Below are positions 24,126 through 33,236 of a DNA stretch of 51,060 nt, one piece after another. Origin of the DNA: Rummeliibacillus stabekisii (GTDB lineage: Bacteria > Bacillota > Bacilli > Bacillales_A > Planococcaceae); assembly GCF_007988965.1 (NCBI RefSeq), contig NZ_BJVD01000015.1, positions 1 through 51,060 of the forward strand, given 5' to 3'. Numbering within the stretch: the stretch's first letter is position 1; each line of letters starts with the position of its first letter. Below the pieces are notes generated by a model, which was not told the origin of the DNA, searched no databases, and saw only the letters and a list, made by a program, of their open reading frames with translations. A program made the translations under genes and the position numbers.

Positions 24126-24498
24126 TTCGTCATCCTTCAACATTATTTTATCTCAAGCCAGCGCTATAGTAACAAGCATGAAAATAGCAACTGCTTTTAC
24201 AGTATGAGGTTACACCCATTATCTCATGTTATGCACTAAAAGCGAAATTCTTTATAAAATTGGATGTTAAAAATAACTCGGTACCGTTTATGTCAGCAGC
24301 TTTTAAAGTATTAAAAAAATATCAAAAACCTCCCCTTTTGTATTATTTGTAATAAAAAGTAATCACCTTGTAACTGGAATGTAGTTGTTTATCCGTTTGA
24401 AATTGCCTAATATGGAGAACGTGAGCTAACAAGAAAACAACATGAACCGTTTAAATAGATCAAATAATAATCAAAAGAACGATGGAGGAATAACATAC
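24126..24498. other. Intergenic region, no gene seen
   Basis: AT-rich spacer between divergent genes. I searched it for a c-di-AMP (ydaO) riboswitch, common before NlpC/P60 hydrolases, and did not find its conserved core. It must contain both promoters, but I cannot place them with confidence; the only clear element is GGAGG at 24484-24488. Confidence 0.5.
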
Positions 24499-25254
24499 AT
24501 GAATAAAAAAGTATTTAAAGTGATTACAGCTGGCACATTAACTTTATCATTAGGCATTGGTGCATTATTCGGAACATCCTCTGATGAAATGGCACAAGCC
24601 AAGACTGTTGCAACTAATCACACTTCAGGCATTACAGCTGTTTCAAGTGCTAAAGCTGTTAAAGTTTCTACAACATTCAAAGCAAAAGCTAAACTTAATA
24701 TGAGAAAAGATACATCTGCAAAAGCAAAAAGAATTATTACATTGAAAAAAGGCGCAGTAGTAAAAGCATCTTATAGAAAAACTGTTAAGAAGAAAAAATG
24801 GTACAAAGTAACATACAAAGGCAAAAAAGGCTGGATTGCTGAAACATATATTAAAAAATATACAAAAACTAAAAAGGTATCAAATGCTGTAAAAGGTAAT
24901 AAACTTATTAGCGTGGGAAGCCAGTATCTTGGTGTTCCGTATGTATGGGGCGGCTCAACACCATCAGGCTTTGATTGCTCAGGTTTTACATCTTATGTAT
25001 ATAAAAAAGCAGGATATGGCAGCTTACCGCATAACACAGGTTCACAACGCGCTGCCACTAAAAAAGTAAGTACCCCAGATGTAGGAGATTTAATCTTCTT
25101 TGGTGCAACACCAGGAAGTACAAAGATTACACATGTTGGTATCTATGCAGGCAATAAACGTGTATTGCATGCTGCAGGAAATAAAGTTCAATATCAAAGT
25201 GTAGCAAGCGGAAGCTATTGGGCTCCACGCATCATTGGATACGGATCTTTATAA
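24499..25254 (+). CDS. Secreted NlpC/P60 cell-wall hydrolase with SH3 domain
   Basis: Peptidoglycan endopeptidase of 251 residues. A signal peptide (about 1-35, cleavage near AQAKT) is followed by one bacterial SH3 domain (about 56-122, LNMRKDTSAKAKRI to GWIAETYIKKY), then an NlpC/P60 domain with catalytic Cys160 (PSGFDCSGF), His212 (ITHVGIY) and His224 (RVLHAAG). The family cuts the D-Glu-diamino acid bond of the stem peptide. The start is the ATG at 24499 with GGAGG 10 nt upstream. The protein is very Lys-rich, as is common for exported wall-binding enzymes. Confidence 0.93.
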   Translation: MNKKVFKVITAGTLTLSLGIGALFGTSSDEMAQAKTVATNHTSGITAVSSAKAVKVSTTFKAKAKLNMRKDTSAKAKRIITLKKGAVVKASYRKTVKKKKWYKVTYKGKKGWIAETYIKKYTKTKKVSNAVKGNKLISVGSQYLGVPYVWGGSTPSGFDCSGFTSYVYKKAGYGSLPHNTGSQRAATKKVSTPDVGDLIFFGATPGSTKITHVGIYAGNKRVLHAAGNKVQYQSVASGSYWAPRIIGYGSL

Positions 25255-25272
25255 GAAGAAGATAATAATAAT

Positions 25273-25316
25273 ACGGCCAAACACTTCTAGTTTAGAAGCG
25301 TTTGGCCGTTTTTATA
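25273..25316 (+). terminator. Terminator of the NlpC/P60 gene
   Basis: Stem ACGGCCAAAC (25273-25282) / GTTTGGCCGT (25300-25309) with inner CTTCTA/TAGAAG, then T run. Confidence 0.9.
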
Positions 25317-25402
25317 TTTATTGAGTGTATATTTTCTTATGTTTATTTTTAAACAGAGATGGCTATGGTTTGAATGTAAAAACGATAAGGAGGAGATATA
25401 AA

Positions 25403-26269
25403 ATGAACATTAATGAACAACAAAAAGGCGGACAACCAGGTCAAACACAAGAACATCAACCTGGCGTTGAATCAAAAATGAATCCTCTACCAATTCAACC
25501 AATGGATTATGTAGGAAGCGGTAAGTTGAAAGATCGTGTGGCAATTATTACAGGTGGAGATTCAGGAATCGGCCGAGCTGTAGCAGTTGCTTATGCTAAA
25601 GAAGGTGCCAATATCGTCATTAATTATTTAGATGAAGATGGTGATGCTGAAGAAACGAAAAAAATGATAGAAGACGAAAATGTAAAATGTCTATTAATCC
25701 AAGGTGATATTTCACAAGAGGAAACCTGTAAAAAACTGATCAATGACACATTAAAAGAGTTTAACAAAATTGATATTGTCGTAAGCAATGCAGCTGTTCA
25801 ATATCCGGTGGACAGCATTACAGATATCACAACAGAACAATGGAAAAAAACATTTGCTGTCAATATGGATCCATTATTCTATTTAAGCAAATTTGCAGTG
25901 CCTCATTTAAAAGAAGGAAGCTCTATTATCGCAACCACTTCTATTAATCCTTACAAAGGCAACAAACAATTAATCGACTATACATCAACTAAGGGTGCAA
26001 TAGTGGGCTTTGTACGAAGCCTTGCACAAAATGTCGTTGGCCAAGGGATCCGTGTAAATATGGTTGCACCAGGACCAATCTGGACTCCTCTTATTCCATC
26101 ATCCTTTGATGAAAAAGCAGTAGAGCAATTTGGTACTGAATCACTGATGAAGCGTCCAGGTCAACCACGTGAACTTGTAGGTGCATATGTGTTACTTGCA
26201 TCAGATGATGCTTCCTACATGACTGGCCAGTGCATCCATGTAAATGGCGGAGAAATTATGCATTCTTAA
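25403..26269 (+). CDS. Short-chain dehydrogenase/reductase, YhdF/YhxC group
   Basis: SDR of 288 residues. After a Gln/Gly-rich N-terminus (NEQQKGGQPGQTQEHQPG) comes the cofactor motif ITGGDSGIGRAVAVAYA, the NAA motif SNAAVQYP, the catalytic Ser in ATTSINPYKG and YxxxK in DYTSTKGAIVG, then PGPIWTPL. The N-terminal extension and pattern are those of the stress-linked Bacillus SDRs such as YhdF and YhxC. The substrate is unknown. The start is the ATG at 25403 with AAGGAGGAG 7-9 nt upstream. Confidence 0.9.
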   Translation: MNINEQQKGGQPGQTQEHQPGVESKMNPLPIQPMDYVGSGKLKDRVAIITGGDSGIGRAVAVAYAKEGANIVINYLDEDGDAEETKKMIEDENVKCLLIQGDISQEETCKKLINDTLKEFNKIDIVVSNAAVQYPVDSITDITTEQWKKTFAVNMDPLFYLSKFAVPHLKEGSSIIATTSINPYKGNKQLIDYTSTKGAIVGFVRSLAQNVVGQGIRVNMVAPGPIWTPLIPSSFDEKAVEQFGTESLMKRPGQPRELVGAYVLLASDDASYMTGQCIHVNGGEIMHS

Positions 26270-26282
26270 ACCTTAATAGAAA

Positions 26283-26325
26283 AAAGCTCTTGCGAACAGT
26301 ATTTCTGTACGCAAGAGCTTTTTTA
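26283..26325. terminator. Bidirectional terminator
   Basis: Stem AAAGCTCTTGCG / CGCAAGAGCTTT around an ACAG/CTGT inner pair, with A and T runs outside, between convergent genes. Confidence 0.88.
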
Positions 26326-26664
26326 TTAGGCTTGTGTTGAAGCTTCAATGCGAGAAACGATTTCCGCTACAACAATTTGGCTTCCAAGCATTGGTGATTC
26401 TTTTGGACCTTCATTTGAATCAGCAGCTGGGCGTTTATGTGCTTGTTTAAATGCATCGCTTTCACGCCATTTTTTAAAGCCATCAAGGTTTTCCCAGTAC
26501 ATGTTGACGCTCATTTCATCATAATCTTCAAAGTCTTTGCTAACAGCTACTTCCACTTTTATAAAGCCTTCAAATGATTGTAATGCTCCAGGGCGAGTAA
26601 AGTTCGGCGCCATTTTCTCTGCAAATCCTTTTTTCACTTTGATACGGTTTGTTACTACGTACAT
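26326..26664 (-). CDS. isdG: IsdG-family haem-degrading monooxygenase
   Basis: ABM-fold protein of 112 residues. The IsdG/IsdI catalytic trio is in place: Asn6, Trp66 (FKKWRESDAF) and His76 (QAHKRP), at almost the same numbers as in S. aureus IsdG. The enzyme opens haem and frees iron; an iron-uptake cluster lies 8-13 kb away. No clear Fur box is visible upstream. Length and residues exclude a general antibiotic-biosynthesis monooxygenase label. AAGGAG lies about 7 nt before the ATG. Confidence 0.87.
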   Translation of the reverse strand: MYVVTNRIKVKKGFAEKMAPNFTRPGALQSFEGFIKVEVAVSKDFEDYDEMSVNMYWENLDGFKKWRESDAFKQAHKRPAADSNEGPKESPMLGSQIVVAEIVSRIEASTQA

Positions 26665-26975
26665 CGTTCCATCGCTCCTTTGGATAAAATTTCTTTTCTT
26701 TAAAAGCGTATATCACTAGAGGTTCGAATGCAAATAAGAGACTTTATTTCTCCTAGTAGGATTGTCTCAAAATATTTCAACAGCTATGACGAAGAGCAAA
26801 TTTGATATTTGTAAAAAAGGTTAACAAATCATTTTAATTCCCAAAATACCTATTTACTGACAGTGATATTTCCTATTCTTCGTTCTTAATAAGCATATAA
26901 AGCAATCCAATATTCATGTATAATCTGCTAATGGTATAACCTTTCAAATTTTTAAAAAATGAGTGAGTAAATCAT
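26665..26975. other. Intergenic region, no gene seen
   Basis: AT-rich spacer between divergent genes. It holds the ribosome binding site of isdG and a lone GGTTAACAAA (26819-26828) that looks like half a BirA box but has no partner half. The diguanylate cyclase start has only a weak GAGTGAG site. Confidence 0.5.
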
Positions 26976-28538
26976 ATGAGAAAAAAATATTTGAAGCTGC
27001 AGCATTTAATTATAGGTGTTGCAATATTAGCATTCGCCTTAACAATCGGCAGCAGTCTTTTTAGTAGCTATCGAATGAATAAACAAACGCTAATGGATAA
27101 TACGCTAGAAACGAATAGAGTATATGCAGAGAAGTTGGCAACGACTGCTAATAACTACTTAAATGAAACATTACAAACGTTAACATATAATACTAATATT
27201 CTCGCAACCTATATAAATGATGAAAAGCGTCTATTAGAAGAGGCAGACCGGCTTAAAATGCAAACCAATACATTTAACTCTGTTTCTATTATTGATAAGA
27301 AGGGGGAAATTATTGCTACATCTCCCCAATCTCTCAACTTGAAGGGCAGAATGGCTGATTTACCTGCAGTAAAAAAGGCTTTAAAAGAACAAGAGCCAAT
27401 GGTTTCTGACCCTTTCAAGGGCCTAACCCAAAAGGAACTGATATTTATATCAGCCCCTATATTCTCTAATAACGGAAAATATCTGGGATTAGTAGGTGGC
27501 ACTATCTATCTTGAGGAAAGTAATATTCTATATGAATTACTGGGCAATCATTTTTATAACGATGGTTCATATGTCTATGTAGTAGACCGTGGTGGTCGGA
27601 TTATTTATCATCAAGATCACTCTCGTATTAATGAAGTTATAAAAAATAATTCAGTCATACAAAAAATTATGAGTCGGGAACCAAATGGAGCGCAACGTGT
27701 CATCAATTCAAAGGGTAAAGATATGCTGGCAGGCTATGCAATTGTCGGAAATGCGGGCTGGGGAGTCGTGGCACAAAGGCCGACGGACATATCCTTGGAG
27801 CCAGCAGTAACGATGGTTAAACAAATGTTGTACGTCGCATTTCCACTTCTTATTGTGACATTGGTTATTATCATTTGGGCAGCACTCAAAATATCTAAAC
27901 CACTACAGCGCCTAGCAGAGCTAGCAGAGAACAGTATGCAAAAGGATGAGTCTAAGAACTTGTCTGATGTGAAAGCATGGTATTACGAGGTAAGGCAATT
28001 AAAGACGGCCTTAATTCAAAGTCTGAGCTTTTTACATCAACAAGTGACGTTCTTTATGGATCAATCAACAACAGATCCACTGACAGGGCTGACAAATCGC
28101 AGGACGCTTGATGTGAAGTTAAAGGAATTTACTACCGAGAAGATTCCATTTTCTCTCGTCATTATGGATATTGACCATTTTAAAGCTGTAAACGATACCT
28201 ATGGACACAATGTAGGTGATGAAGTAATACAATTCTTAGCATCTCAAATCCGATCAGTTGCACGGCCATCAGATATTTGCTGTAGATACGGGGGCGAAGA
28301 ATTTATCATGGTTTTGCCATACACCAATAATCAACAAGCCTTTGATATAGCAGAAAACTTGCGCAGAGAATTAGAAGCAACCAATAGTCCAACAGGAGAG
28401 CCAATTACCATTTCAGCGGGCATTGCTGAATATAATCATGCAGACATGTCTCCTTCCATGTTAATTGGGAAAGCAGACGAATGTTTATACCAGGCGAAAA
28501 AACAAGGAAGAAATCAGATAGTCATTGCTTCAAGCTAA
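26976..28538 (+). CDS. Diguanylate cyclase with extracytoplasmic dCache sensor
   Basis: Membrane enzyme of 520 residues that should make cyclic di-GMP. It has one N-terminal helix (about 10-30), a large dCache-type sensor domain (about 35-270, with SIIDKKGEIIATSP and YVYVVDRGGRIIYHQD), a second helix (about 278-300), a HAMP-like segment, and a GGDEF domain with DPLTGLTNRR, the metal-binding DIDHFKAVNDTYGH and the active loop RYGGEEF (GGEEF variant, active in the family). No EAL domain is present. A single-gene unit with a terminator at 28551-28601. Confidence 0.93.
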   Translation: MRKKYLKLQHLIIGVAILAFALTIGSSLFSSYRMNKQTLMDNTLETNRVYAEKLATTANNYLNETLQTLTYNTNILATYINDEKRLLEEADRLKMQTNTFNSVSIIDKKGEIIATSPQSLNLKGRMADLPAVKKALKEQEPMVSDPFKGLTQKELIFISAPIFSNNGKYLGLVGGTIYLEESNILYELLGNHFYNDGSYVYVVDRGGRIIYHQDHSRINEVIKNNSVIQKIMSREPNGAQRVINSKGKDMLAGYAIVGNAGWGVVAQRPTDISLEPAVTMVKQMLYVAFPLLIVTLVIIIWAALKISKPLQRLAELAENSMQKDESKNLSDVKAWYYEVRQLKTALIQSLSFLHQQVTFFMDQSTTDPLTGLTNRRTLDVKLKEFTTEKIPFSLVIMDIDHFKAVNDTYGHNVGDEVIQFLASQIRSVARPSDICCRYGGEEFIMVLPYTNNQQAFDIAENLRRELEATNSPTGEPITISAGIAEYNHADMSPSMLIGKADECLYQAKKQGRNQIVIASS

Positions 28539-28550
28539 GAATATTACTTA

Positions 28551-28601
28551 AAAAAACTGTATTTGAACTCCATTTATTTGGCGTTCATTTGCAGTTTTTT
28601 T
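28551..28601 (+). terminator. Probable terminator of the diguanylate cyclase gene
   Basis: AAAACTG and CAGTTTT arms with an inner GAAC/GTTC pair, followed by T7. The stem is interrupted, so it is weaker than the others in the window. Confidence 0.6.
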
Positions 28602-28711
28602 ATTAGGTTGGACATTGTCTTGTAAAAAAATACTTCTCTTCAGTTGTAGTATTAAATATGTCTGAATGCAAAAGATAACAAGGAATCTTAATCATTTGGG
28701 GAGGCGTTTTT

Positions 28712-28888
28712 ATGGCGATGGATCGAGAAGGATTAATTCCTACCGTGCTTGGAACGGCAGTTACGATTACAGGTATGTCACTTCGCAATAATAAAGCTTT
28801 AAAGCCGATTTATAGAGGGTCGATCATTGGCTTTGGCCTTGCGCATGTGGTCTTAGGCGCCATAGACTTAGTCGAACATAGACGATAA
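28712..28888 (+). CDS. Small membrane-associated protein, 58 residues
   Basis: Short open frame starting MAMDREGLIPTVLGTAV and ending DLVEHRR, with GGGGAGG 6 nt before the ATG. It has one or two Gly/Ala-rich hydrophobic segments (about 8-22 and 38-54). Similar 55-60-residue proteins occur across Lysinibacillus-like bacilli, sometimes mislabelled as asparagine synthase. The strong site and the clean stop before the next promoter region support it as real; the function is unknown. Confidence 0.7.
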   Translation: MAMDREGLIPTVLGTAVTITGMSLRNNKALKPIYRGSIIGFGLAHVVLGAIDLVEHRR

Positions 28889-28959
28889 AGATTCAATGGT
28901 GGGGTGGCTTTTTTGTCATCCCACTCGCTTTTCATTCTACAGCAGGGGAGGTGTTCAGG

Positions 28960-29283
28960 ATGAAGACGATTTTGCGTATTGCCTTAGTACTAACAATTGT
29001 CGGTGCTATCAACTGGGGACTTATTGGTTTCTTTAGATTCGATTTGGTTGCTTCCTTATTTGGCGGGCAATTAGCGCCTATTTCTCGAGTAGTTTATGCA
29101 CTTGTTGGCTTAAGTGGATTAGCATGTCTTACGCTTTTATTCATGCCTATCGGTGATGAAGCGGAAGAGACAATGGGAAGCGGACAAAGGAACTTCGACT
29201 ATTCAACTGAGTTTGGGGAAGAAGAAGACTTTTCTAGATATCGGAATAAAGATGACGACAGAGATAAAGAAAATAAAGAATAA
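28960..29283 (+). CDS. DUF378 membrane protein
   Basis: Protein of 107 residues: two predicted helices (about 5-27 and 43-65) with the DUF378 signature IVGAINWGLIGFFRFDLVAS, then an acidic, charged tail (about 70-107, GEEEDFSRYRNKDDDRDKE) absent from the shortest family members. The start is the ATG at 28960 with GGGGAGG 8 nt upstream; a GTG at 28951 overlaps that site. The function is unknown. Confidence 0.85.
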   Translation: MKTILRIALVLTIVGAINWGLIGFFRFDLVASLFGGQLAPISRVVYALVGLSGLACLTLLFMPIGDEAEETMGSGQRNFDYSTEFGEEEDFSRYRNKDDDRDKENKE

Positions 29284-29292
29284 CTCCTTATT

Positions 29293-29319
29293 AGAAGCCA
29301 TTTTTATGGCTTCTTTTTT
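29293..29319 (+). terminator. Terminator of the DUF378 gene
   Basis: Stem AGAAGCCAT (29293-29301) / ATGGCTTCT (29306-29314), then T run. Confidence 0.85.
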
Positions 29320-29427
29320 CATACATTCTAAATAAACTTAAGAAAATCTTCATTTTCTTCCTACCTTTTTATTAAGAAAGTGGATATATACTGGAAAATA
29401 GAGTGAAAGGATAGGGAGGACGCGATT

Positions 29428-30123
29428 TTGATTCAATTACAGCATATTAGTCACACTTTTAAAATTGGAAAGAAAGGAAATGAAAGAGGGGTTCCTGTAT
29501 TAAAGGATATCTCATTTAATATTAATGATGGAGAGATTATCTCTATTGTGGGCAAAAGTGGCTCAGGGAAATCCACATTATTAAATGTCATAGCAGGTTT
29601 TTTAAAACCAGAAACAGGCTCTATTCATATGAATGGAAAGGAAACAACCAATTTTACCGAAGCGGAACACGCAAAATTCCGTATGGTGAATACAGGATTC
29701 ATCTTTCAAAACTTTCAGCTGATGCCAGGATTGACGGCTAAGGAGAATATAGAGCTTCCACTCAAAATCAAAGGAGTTCCTAAGCAATCAAGAAAGCAAC
29801 ATGTACAAGAAATTTTACAGAAGGTAGAGCTAGAAAAAGTAGCAGACCACTACCCAAATGAACTTTCAGGTGGTCAACAGCAAAGAGTTTGTATAGCGCG
29901 TGCCCTGGTGACAAATCCACCGATTATACTCGCGGACGAACCTACAGGCAGCCTTGACTCAGAGACGGAACAAGAAATTTTACAGCTAATTAAACAATTA
30001 AACGTACAAATGGGCATCACCTTTGTCATTATTACTCATGACGAAGAAGTGGCTACGATTGCCAATAGAACATTCCGCATGCACGACGGAGTATTAAAGG
30101 AGGTAGAGACCGTTGCTATTTAA
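29428..30123 (+). CDS. ABC transporter ATP-binding protein, MacB/LolD type
   Basis: ATPase of 231 residues with Walker [11 protein letters not shown]-loop [20 protein letters not shown], signature LSGGQQQR, Walker [13 protein letters not shown] and the switch His in VIITHDEE. This sequence type pairs with FtsX-like permeases to act on envelope-facing substrates without transporting through a channel. The start is TTG at 29428, with GGAGG 8 nt upstream. It overlaps the permease gene by 11 nt. Confidence 0.92.
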   Translation: MIQLQHISHTFKIGKKGNERGVPVLKDISFNINDGEIISIVGKSGSGKSTLLNVIAGFLKPETGSIHMNGKETTNFTEAEHAKFRMVNTGFIFQNFQLMPGLTAKENIELPLKIKGVPKQSRKQHVQEILQKVELEKVADHYPNELSGGQQQRVCIARALVTNPPIILADEPTGSLDSETEQEILQLIKQLNVQMGITFVIITHDEEVATIANRTFRMHDGVLKEVETVAI

Positions 30124-31417
30124 AGACCAAATAGATTTTGTTAGGCAGCATGTCAAGAAAAACCGGATGCGCATTTTTACAACCGTATTAGCAACTACAA
30201 TGGGCTGTGCATTTTTGATTGTACTCGCTTCGATTGCTTTTGGTTTACAGGGAACCATGAAGGAAGAGATTCTATCCGATAGCGCTGTTACAAAAATTGA
30301 AGTGTATTCAAATGATGAAGAAAAGTTAGATGAAAAAGCGATTAGGAGCATACCTAATGTACAAGCAATTGTGAATAAATCAAATATCCAAGCCTCTGCA
30401 TTTCCTACTGTAAAGTTTGAGAACAGGAGTGGCAACAGCGAGATTAGCTTCAGTAATTTTGAACAAGCCAAGAAAGCAAAATTAAAATTGTCTCAAGGTA
30501 CATATCCTTCAAAAAAGAATGAAGTTATTGTAGGGTACAACTTAGGGCAAAATTTATTAACGAAACAAGAATTAAAAGCGATGGAAAAAGAAGATGACAC
30601 CACAAAAGAAAAGGAAAATAAGAGAGGGCTACAACAATCACTGTTAGGAAAAGAAATTACAGTTGCATTCCAAACAGAGGATGACAAAAAAACCAAAACA
30701 CGTAACTATAAAGTAGTAGGTATTGGCGAAAAGCCAGTGAAAGAATGGTTAACAGATTCAACTATCCAAATGGATGAAGCAATGAAGCCAATCGTTCTCC
30801 GTGATTATAATAAGGTGGCTGATCAGAAGTTGAAAGAAAAAGACTTCTATTACGTAAGCCATGCAGTCTATGCAACAGATCTTGAAGCGGTAAAAGGTAT
30901 TCTTAAAAAACTTAAATCTATGCACTTATCTGTTTACTCTGTCACAGAGCAATTAGATCAACTCAACGTATTTTTCTTAGCCTTAAAAATAGGTCTCATT
31001 TTTGTAGGAACAATTGCAGTATTGATTGCTTCCATTGGAATATATAATACGATGACAATGGCTGTAACCGAACGTATAAGAGAAATCGGTGTAATGAAAG
31101 CTATTGGAGCGGGACCAAGGCTAGTTCAGCGATTGTTTGTGATGGAAAGTGCCTATATAGGGATCTTAGGGACGGTGCTTGCCATTTTGATATCTTATAT
31201 AATTAGTTTTGCCTCCAATCTTCTCTTACCAAAGATTTTAGAAGCTGTGATGCCTGAAAGTGGTATTGGCGAGTTAGGTATTCGCTTTTCAACAATACCA
31301 TGGGAATTGGTACTAATTGCATCTGCAATTAGCATTGGGGTAGCAATTCTGAGTGGCTGGCGCCCAGCTCGAAAGGCAACTAAAATTGATGTTATTCAAG
31401 CACTTCGACAAGATTAA
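30113..31417 (+). CDS. ABC transporter permease, MacB/FtsX type
   Basis: Permease of 434 residues with the MacB layout: one N-terminal helix (about 20-42), a large extracytoplasmic MacB_PCD domain (about 45-285) and three C-terminal helices of the FtsX domain, with TMAVTERIREIGVMKAIGA in the coupling region and a final GWRPARKATKIDVIQALR. The start is TTG at 30113 with AAAGGAGG 9 nt upstream, inside the end of the ATPase gene, so the two are translationally coupled. No peptide or regulator gene is attached, so the substrate is unknown. Confidence 0.9.
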   Translation: MLFKDQIDFVRQHVKKNRMRIFTTVLATTMGCAFLIVLASIAFGLQGTMKEEILSDSAVTKIEVYSNDEEKLDEKAIRSIPNVQAIVNKSNIQASAFPTVKFENRSGNSEISFSNFEQAKKAKLKLSQGTYPSKKNEVIVGYNLGQNLLTKQELKAMEKEDDTTKEKENKRGLQQSLLGKEITVAFQTEDDKKTKTRNYKVVGIGEKPVKEWLTDSTIQMDEAMKPIVLRDYNKVADQKLKEKDFYYVSHAVYATDLEAVKGILKKLKSMHLSVYSVTEQLDQLNVFFLALKIGLIFVGTIAVLIASIGIYNTMTMAVTERIREIGVMKAIGAGPRLVQRLFVMESAYIGILGTVLAILISYIISFASNLLLPKILEAVMPESGIGELGIRFSTIPWELVLIASAISIGVAILSGWRPARKATKIDVIQALRQD

Positions 31418-31494
31418 AGTCAAGTTCTGTTTTATCGAAAAATTAGTATGGCATTATTATGTTGGCCATATCTAAGTATATTACACAAATAGAA

Positions 31495-31534
31495 GAAGGC
31501 TCTCAGAAGGATACTCCATCTGTTAGCCTTTTTC
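31495..31534 (+). terminator. Terminator of the ABC pair
   Basis: AAGGCT...CAG / CTG...AGCCTT stem with internal mismatches, then TTTTT. The rest of the 31418-31739 gap holds no gene; a CATACTA at 31656-31662 is a weak sigma-G-like -10. Confidence 0.7.
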
Positions 31535-31739
31535 TTATGCTTTTCTTAGCTTTACAAAAAGATTAAAATCGAAGCTCTTGGATAAAACAGTGAAAATGAA
31601 AGTGCGTTTATAAACTAGCAATGAGTTATTTTGTTTGAAATATAATTTTACGTTCCATACTAATTAAAGTAGGAATGTTAAGGAAATCGTAAGTTTTTTC
31701 AGACTCATAAAAAGAAAAGAAAAATAACGGAGGAATGAA

Positions 31740-33158
31740 ATGCTCCAGCTAGAATCAATGGTTGAAAAATTGAAAGCCACTTTTTATAATTCGGTTGATT
31801 TTGTAGCAAGAGAGATCTCGTTCCCGACTGATCAATATGCTATTCTCTGCTACTATAGCTCGATGGTCAATGCAAAAGATGTACAAGACATAGTGAACGT
31901 GTTGAAAGTGCAAACAACTTTTAATGAAAAAGATTGGGATGCAACGACAGCCAGCCAAAAAGAAAATTATAACCTTGAAAAATTGGTTGAATATGTATGC
32001 CAAGGATATACGGTGCTACTTTTATTAAATTCTCAACAAATGATTAGATTCACCATGCCAAATTTGCCTCACCGTTCTCCGGATGAACCGACAAATGAAG
32101 CCATCTTACGAGGTGCCCATGAAGGGTTTGTAGAAGATATAGACGTGAATTTGGGGCTCATTCGAAAAAGAATGCGAGTACCTGATTTAATTGTAAAAAA
32201 AATAACCGTTGGAACGGAAAACAAAGCAGAGGTATATTATTTCTATTTAGCACGTTTTGCAAATCAGAATAACCTCGCTGATTTAGAGCGAAAGCTTGAA
32301 AAAATGAAAGAGAAAGCGAATGGTTTATATGCATCAGGGCAATTGAATGATTTCATTGAGGATTCCCCGTATTCACCGTTCCCCCAAATTATGAATACCG
32401 AAAGACCAGACAGAATATTTGCTAATCTCACCGAGGGAAAAATTGTTCTAATGACTGATTATTCACCAACCGCTTTTGTAGCACCTGTTACATTATTTTC
32501 ATTTTACCAATCACCTGATGATTTTAATAGTCGAGTCATAGTAGGGTCATTTTATAGAATGGTGCGGGTCGTTAGCTTCCTTACAGCTGTATATTTGCCT
32601 GCCTTTTATATTGCGATAGTTAGCTTTCATTATGAGATCCTACCCATCGAATTAAGCAAGAAACTTCAATTAGATATTAGTGAAATCCCCTTTCATCCGC
32701 TAGTTGAGGCATTAATAGTTGAAATCATTATTGAGCTGATTCGAGAGGCTAGTGTCCGGTTACCAAAGTCTTTAGTTCAGACTATTGGCATTGTCGGCGG
32801 TTTAGTTGTAGGAGATGTCATTGTTAGTGCAGGCTTAGTATCCAATATGGTGGTAATCGTAGTAGCATTAACGGCAATTTCTAGCTATGTTGTACCATCA
32901 GTTGAACTAAATACGTCAATACGCGTATTGCGTTTTCCTTTTATGTTTGCAGCTTCATTATTTGGCTTTTTCGGTATAGTGATTGGACTACTGCTGTTAA
33001 ATATACATTTATGTAACTTGAATTCTTTAAAATCCCCTTATTTCTTCCCGCTTGTTCCATTTACACCTAATAAAATGGGGCAAATTTTATTCCGTGGAAA
33101 GCATACGAAGTCGACTGCGCAACCAAGCAGTTTTGATCCTGAAGGAAAGAAGATATAA
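31740..33158 (+). CDS. GerA-family spore germination protein, A subunit
   Basis: Germinant receptor A subunit, 472 residues. A hydrophilic N-terminal domain (about 1-245) contains FVEDIDVNLGLIRKRMR, followed by the membrane domain (about 270-440) with the family signatures RVVSFLTAVYLPAFYIA, ELIREASVRLP and GGLVVGDVIVSAGLVSN. In spores it sits in the inner membrane and takes part in nutrient sensing with B and C subunits. GGAGG lies 6 nt before the ATG. The expected B-subunit permease gene is missing between this gene and the C subunit. Confidence 0.93.
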   Translation: MLQLESMVEKLKATFYNSVDFVAREISFPTDQYAILCYYSSMVNAKDVQDIVNVLKVQTTFNEKDWDATTASQKENYNLEKLVEYVCQGYTVLLLLNSQQMIRFTMPNLPHRSPDEPTNEAILRGAHEGFVEDIDVNLGLIRKRMRVPDLIVKKITVGTENKAEVYYFYLARFANQNNLADLERKLEKMKEKANGLYASGQLNDFIEDSPYSPFPQIMNTERPDRIFANLTEGKIVLMTDYSPTAFVAPVTLFSFYQSPDDFNSRVIVGSFYRMVRVVSFLTAVYLPAFYIAIVSFHYEILPIELSKKLQLDISEIPFHPLVEALIVEIIIELIREASVRLPKSLVQTIGIVGGLVVGDVIVSAGLVSNMVVIVVALTAISSYVVPSVELNTSIRVLRFPFMFAASLFGFFGIVIGLLLLNIHLCNLNSLKSPYFFPLVPFTPNKMGQILFRGKHTKSTAQPSSFDPEGKKI

Positions 33159-33236
33159 ATTTTCTTGCAATTTAATTATATATTTTGAAATTATTGCCCA
33201 TGCCACAGTAGTTATTATTAAAGGAGGGAAAACAAA

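Noticed and set aside
24126-24498. c-di-AMP riboswitch before the NlpC/P60 gene
   Set aside because: The conserved core sequences of the ydaO class are not present.
26819-26828. GGTTAACAAA as a second BirA box
   Set aside because: Only one half-site; no inverted partner at the needed distance.
31632-31662. Sigma-G promoter for the germination operon (CATACTA at 31656-31662)
   Set aside because: The -10 matches, but at spacers of 17-18 nt the -35 reads TGTTTG or GTTTGA, a poor match, so it is not listed as a promoter.
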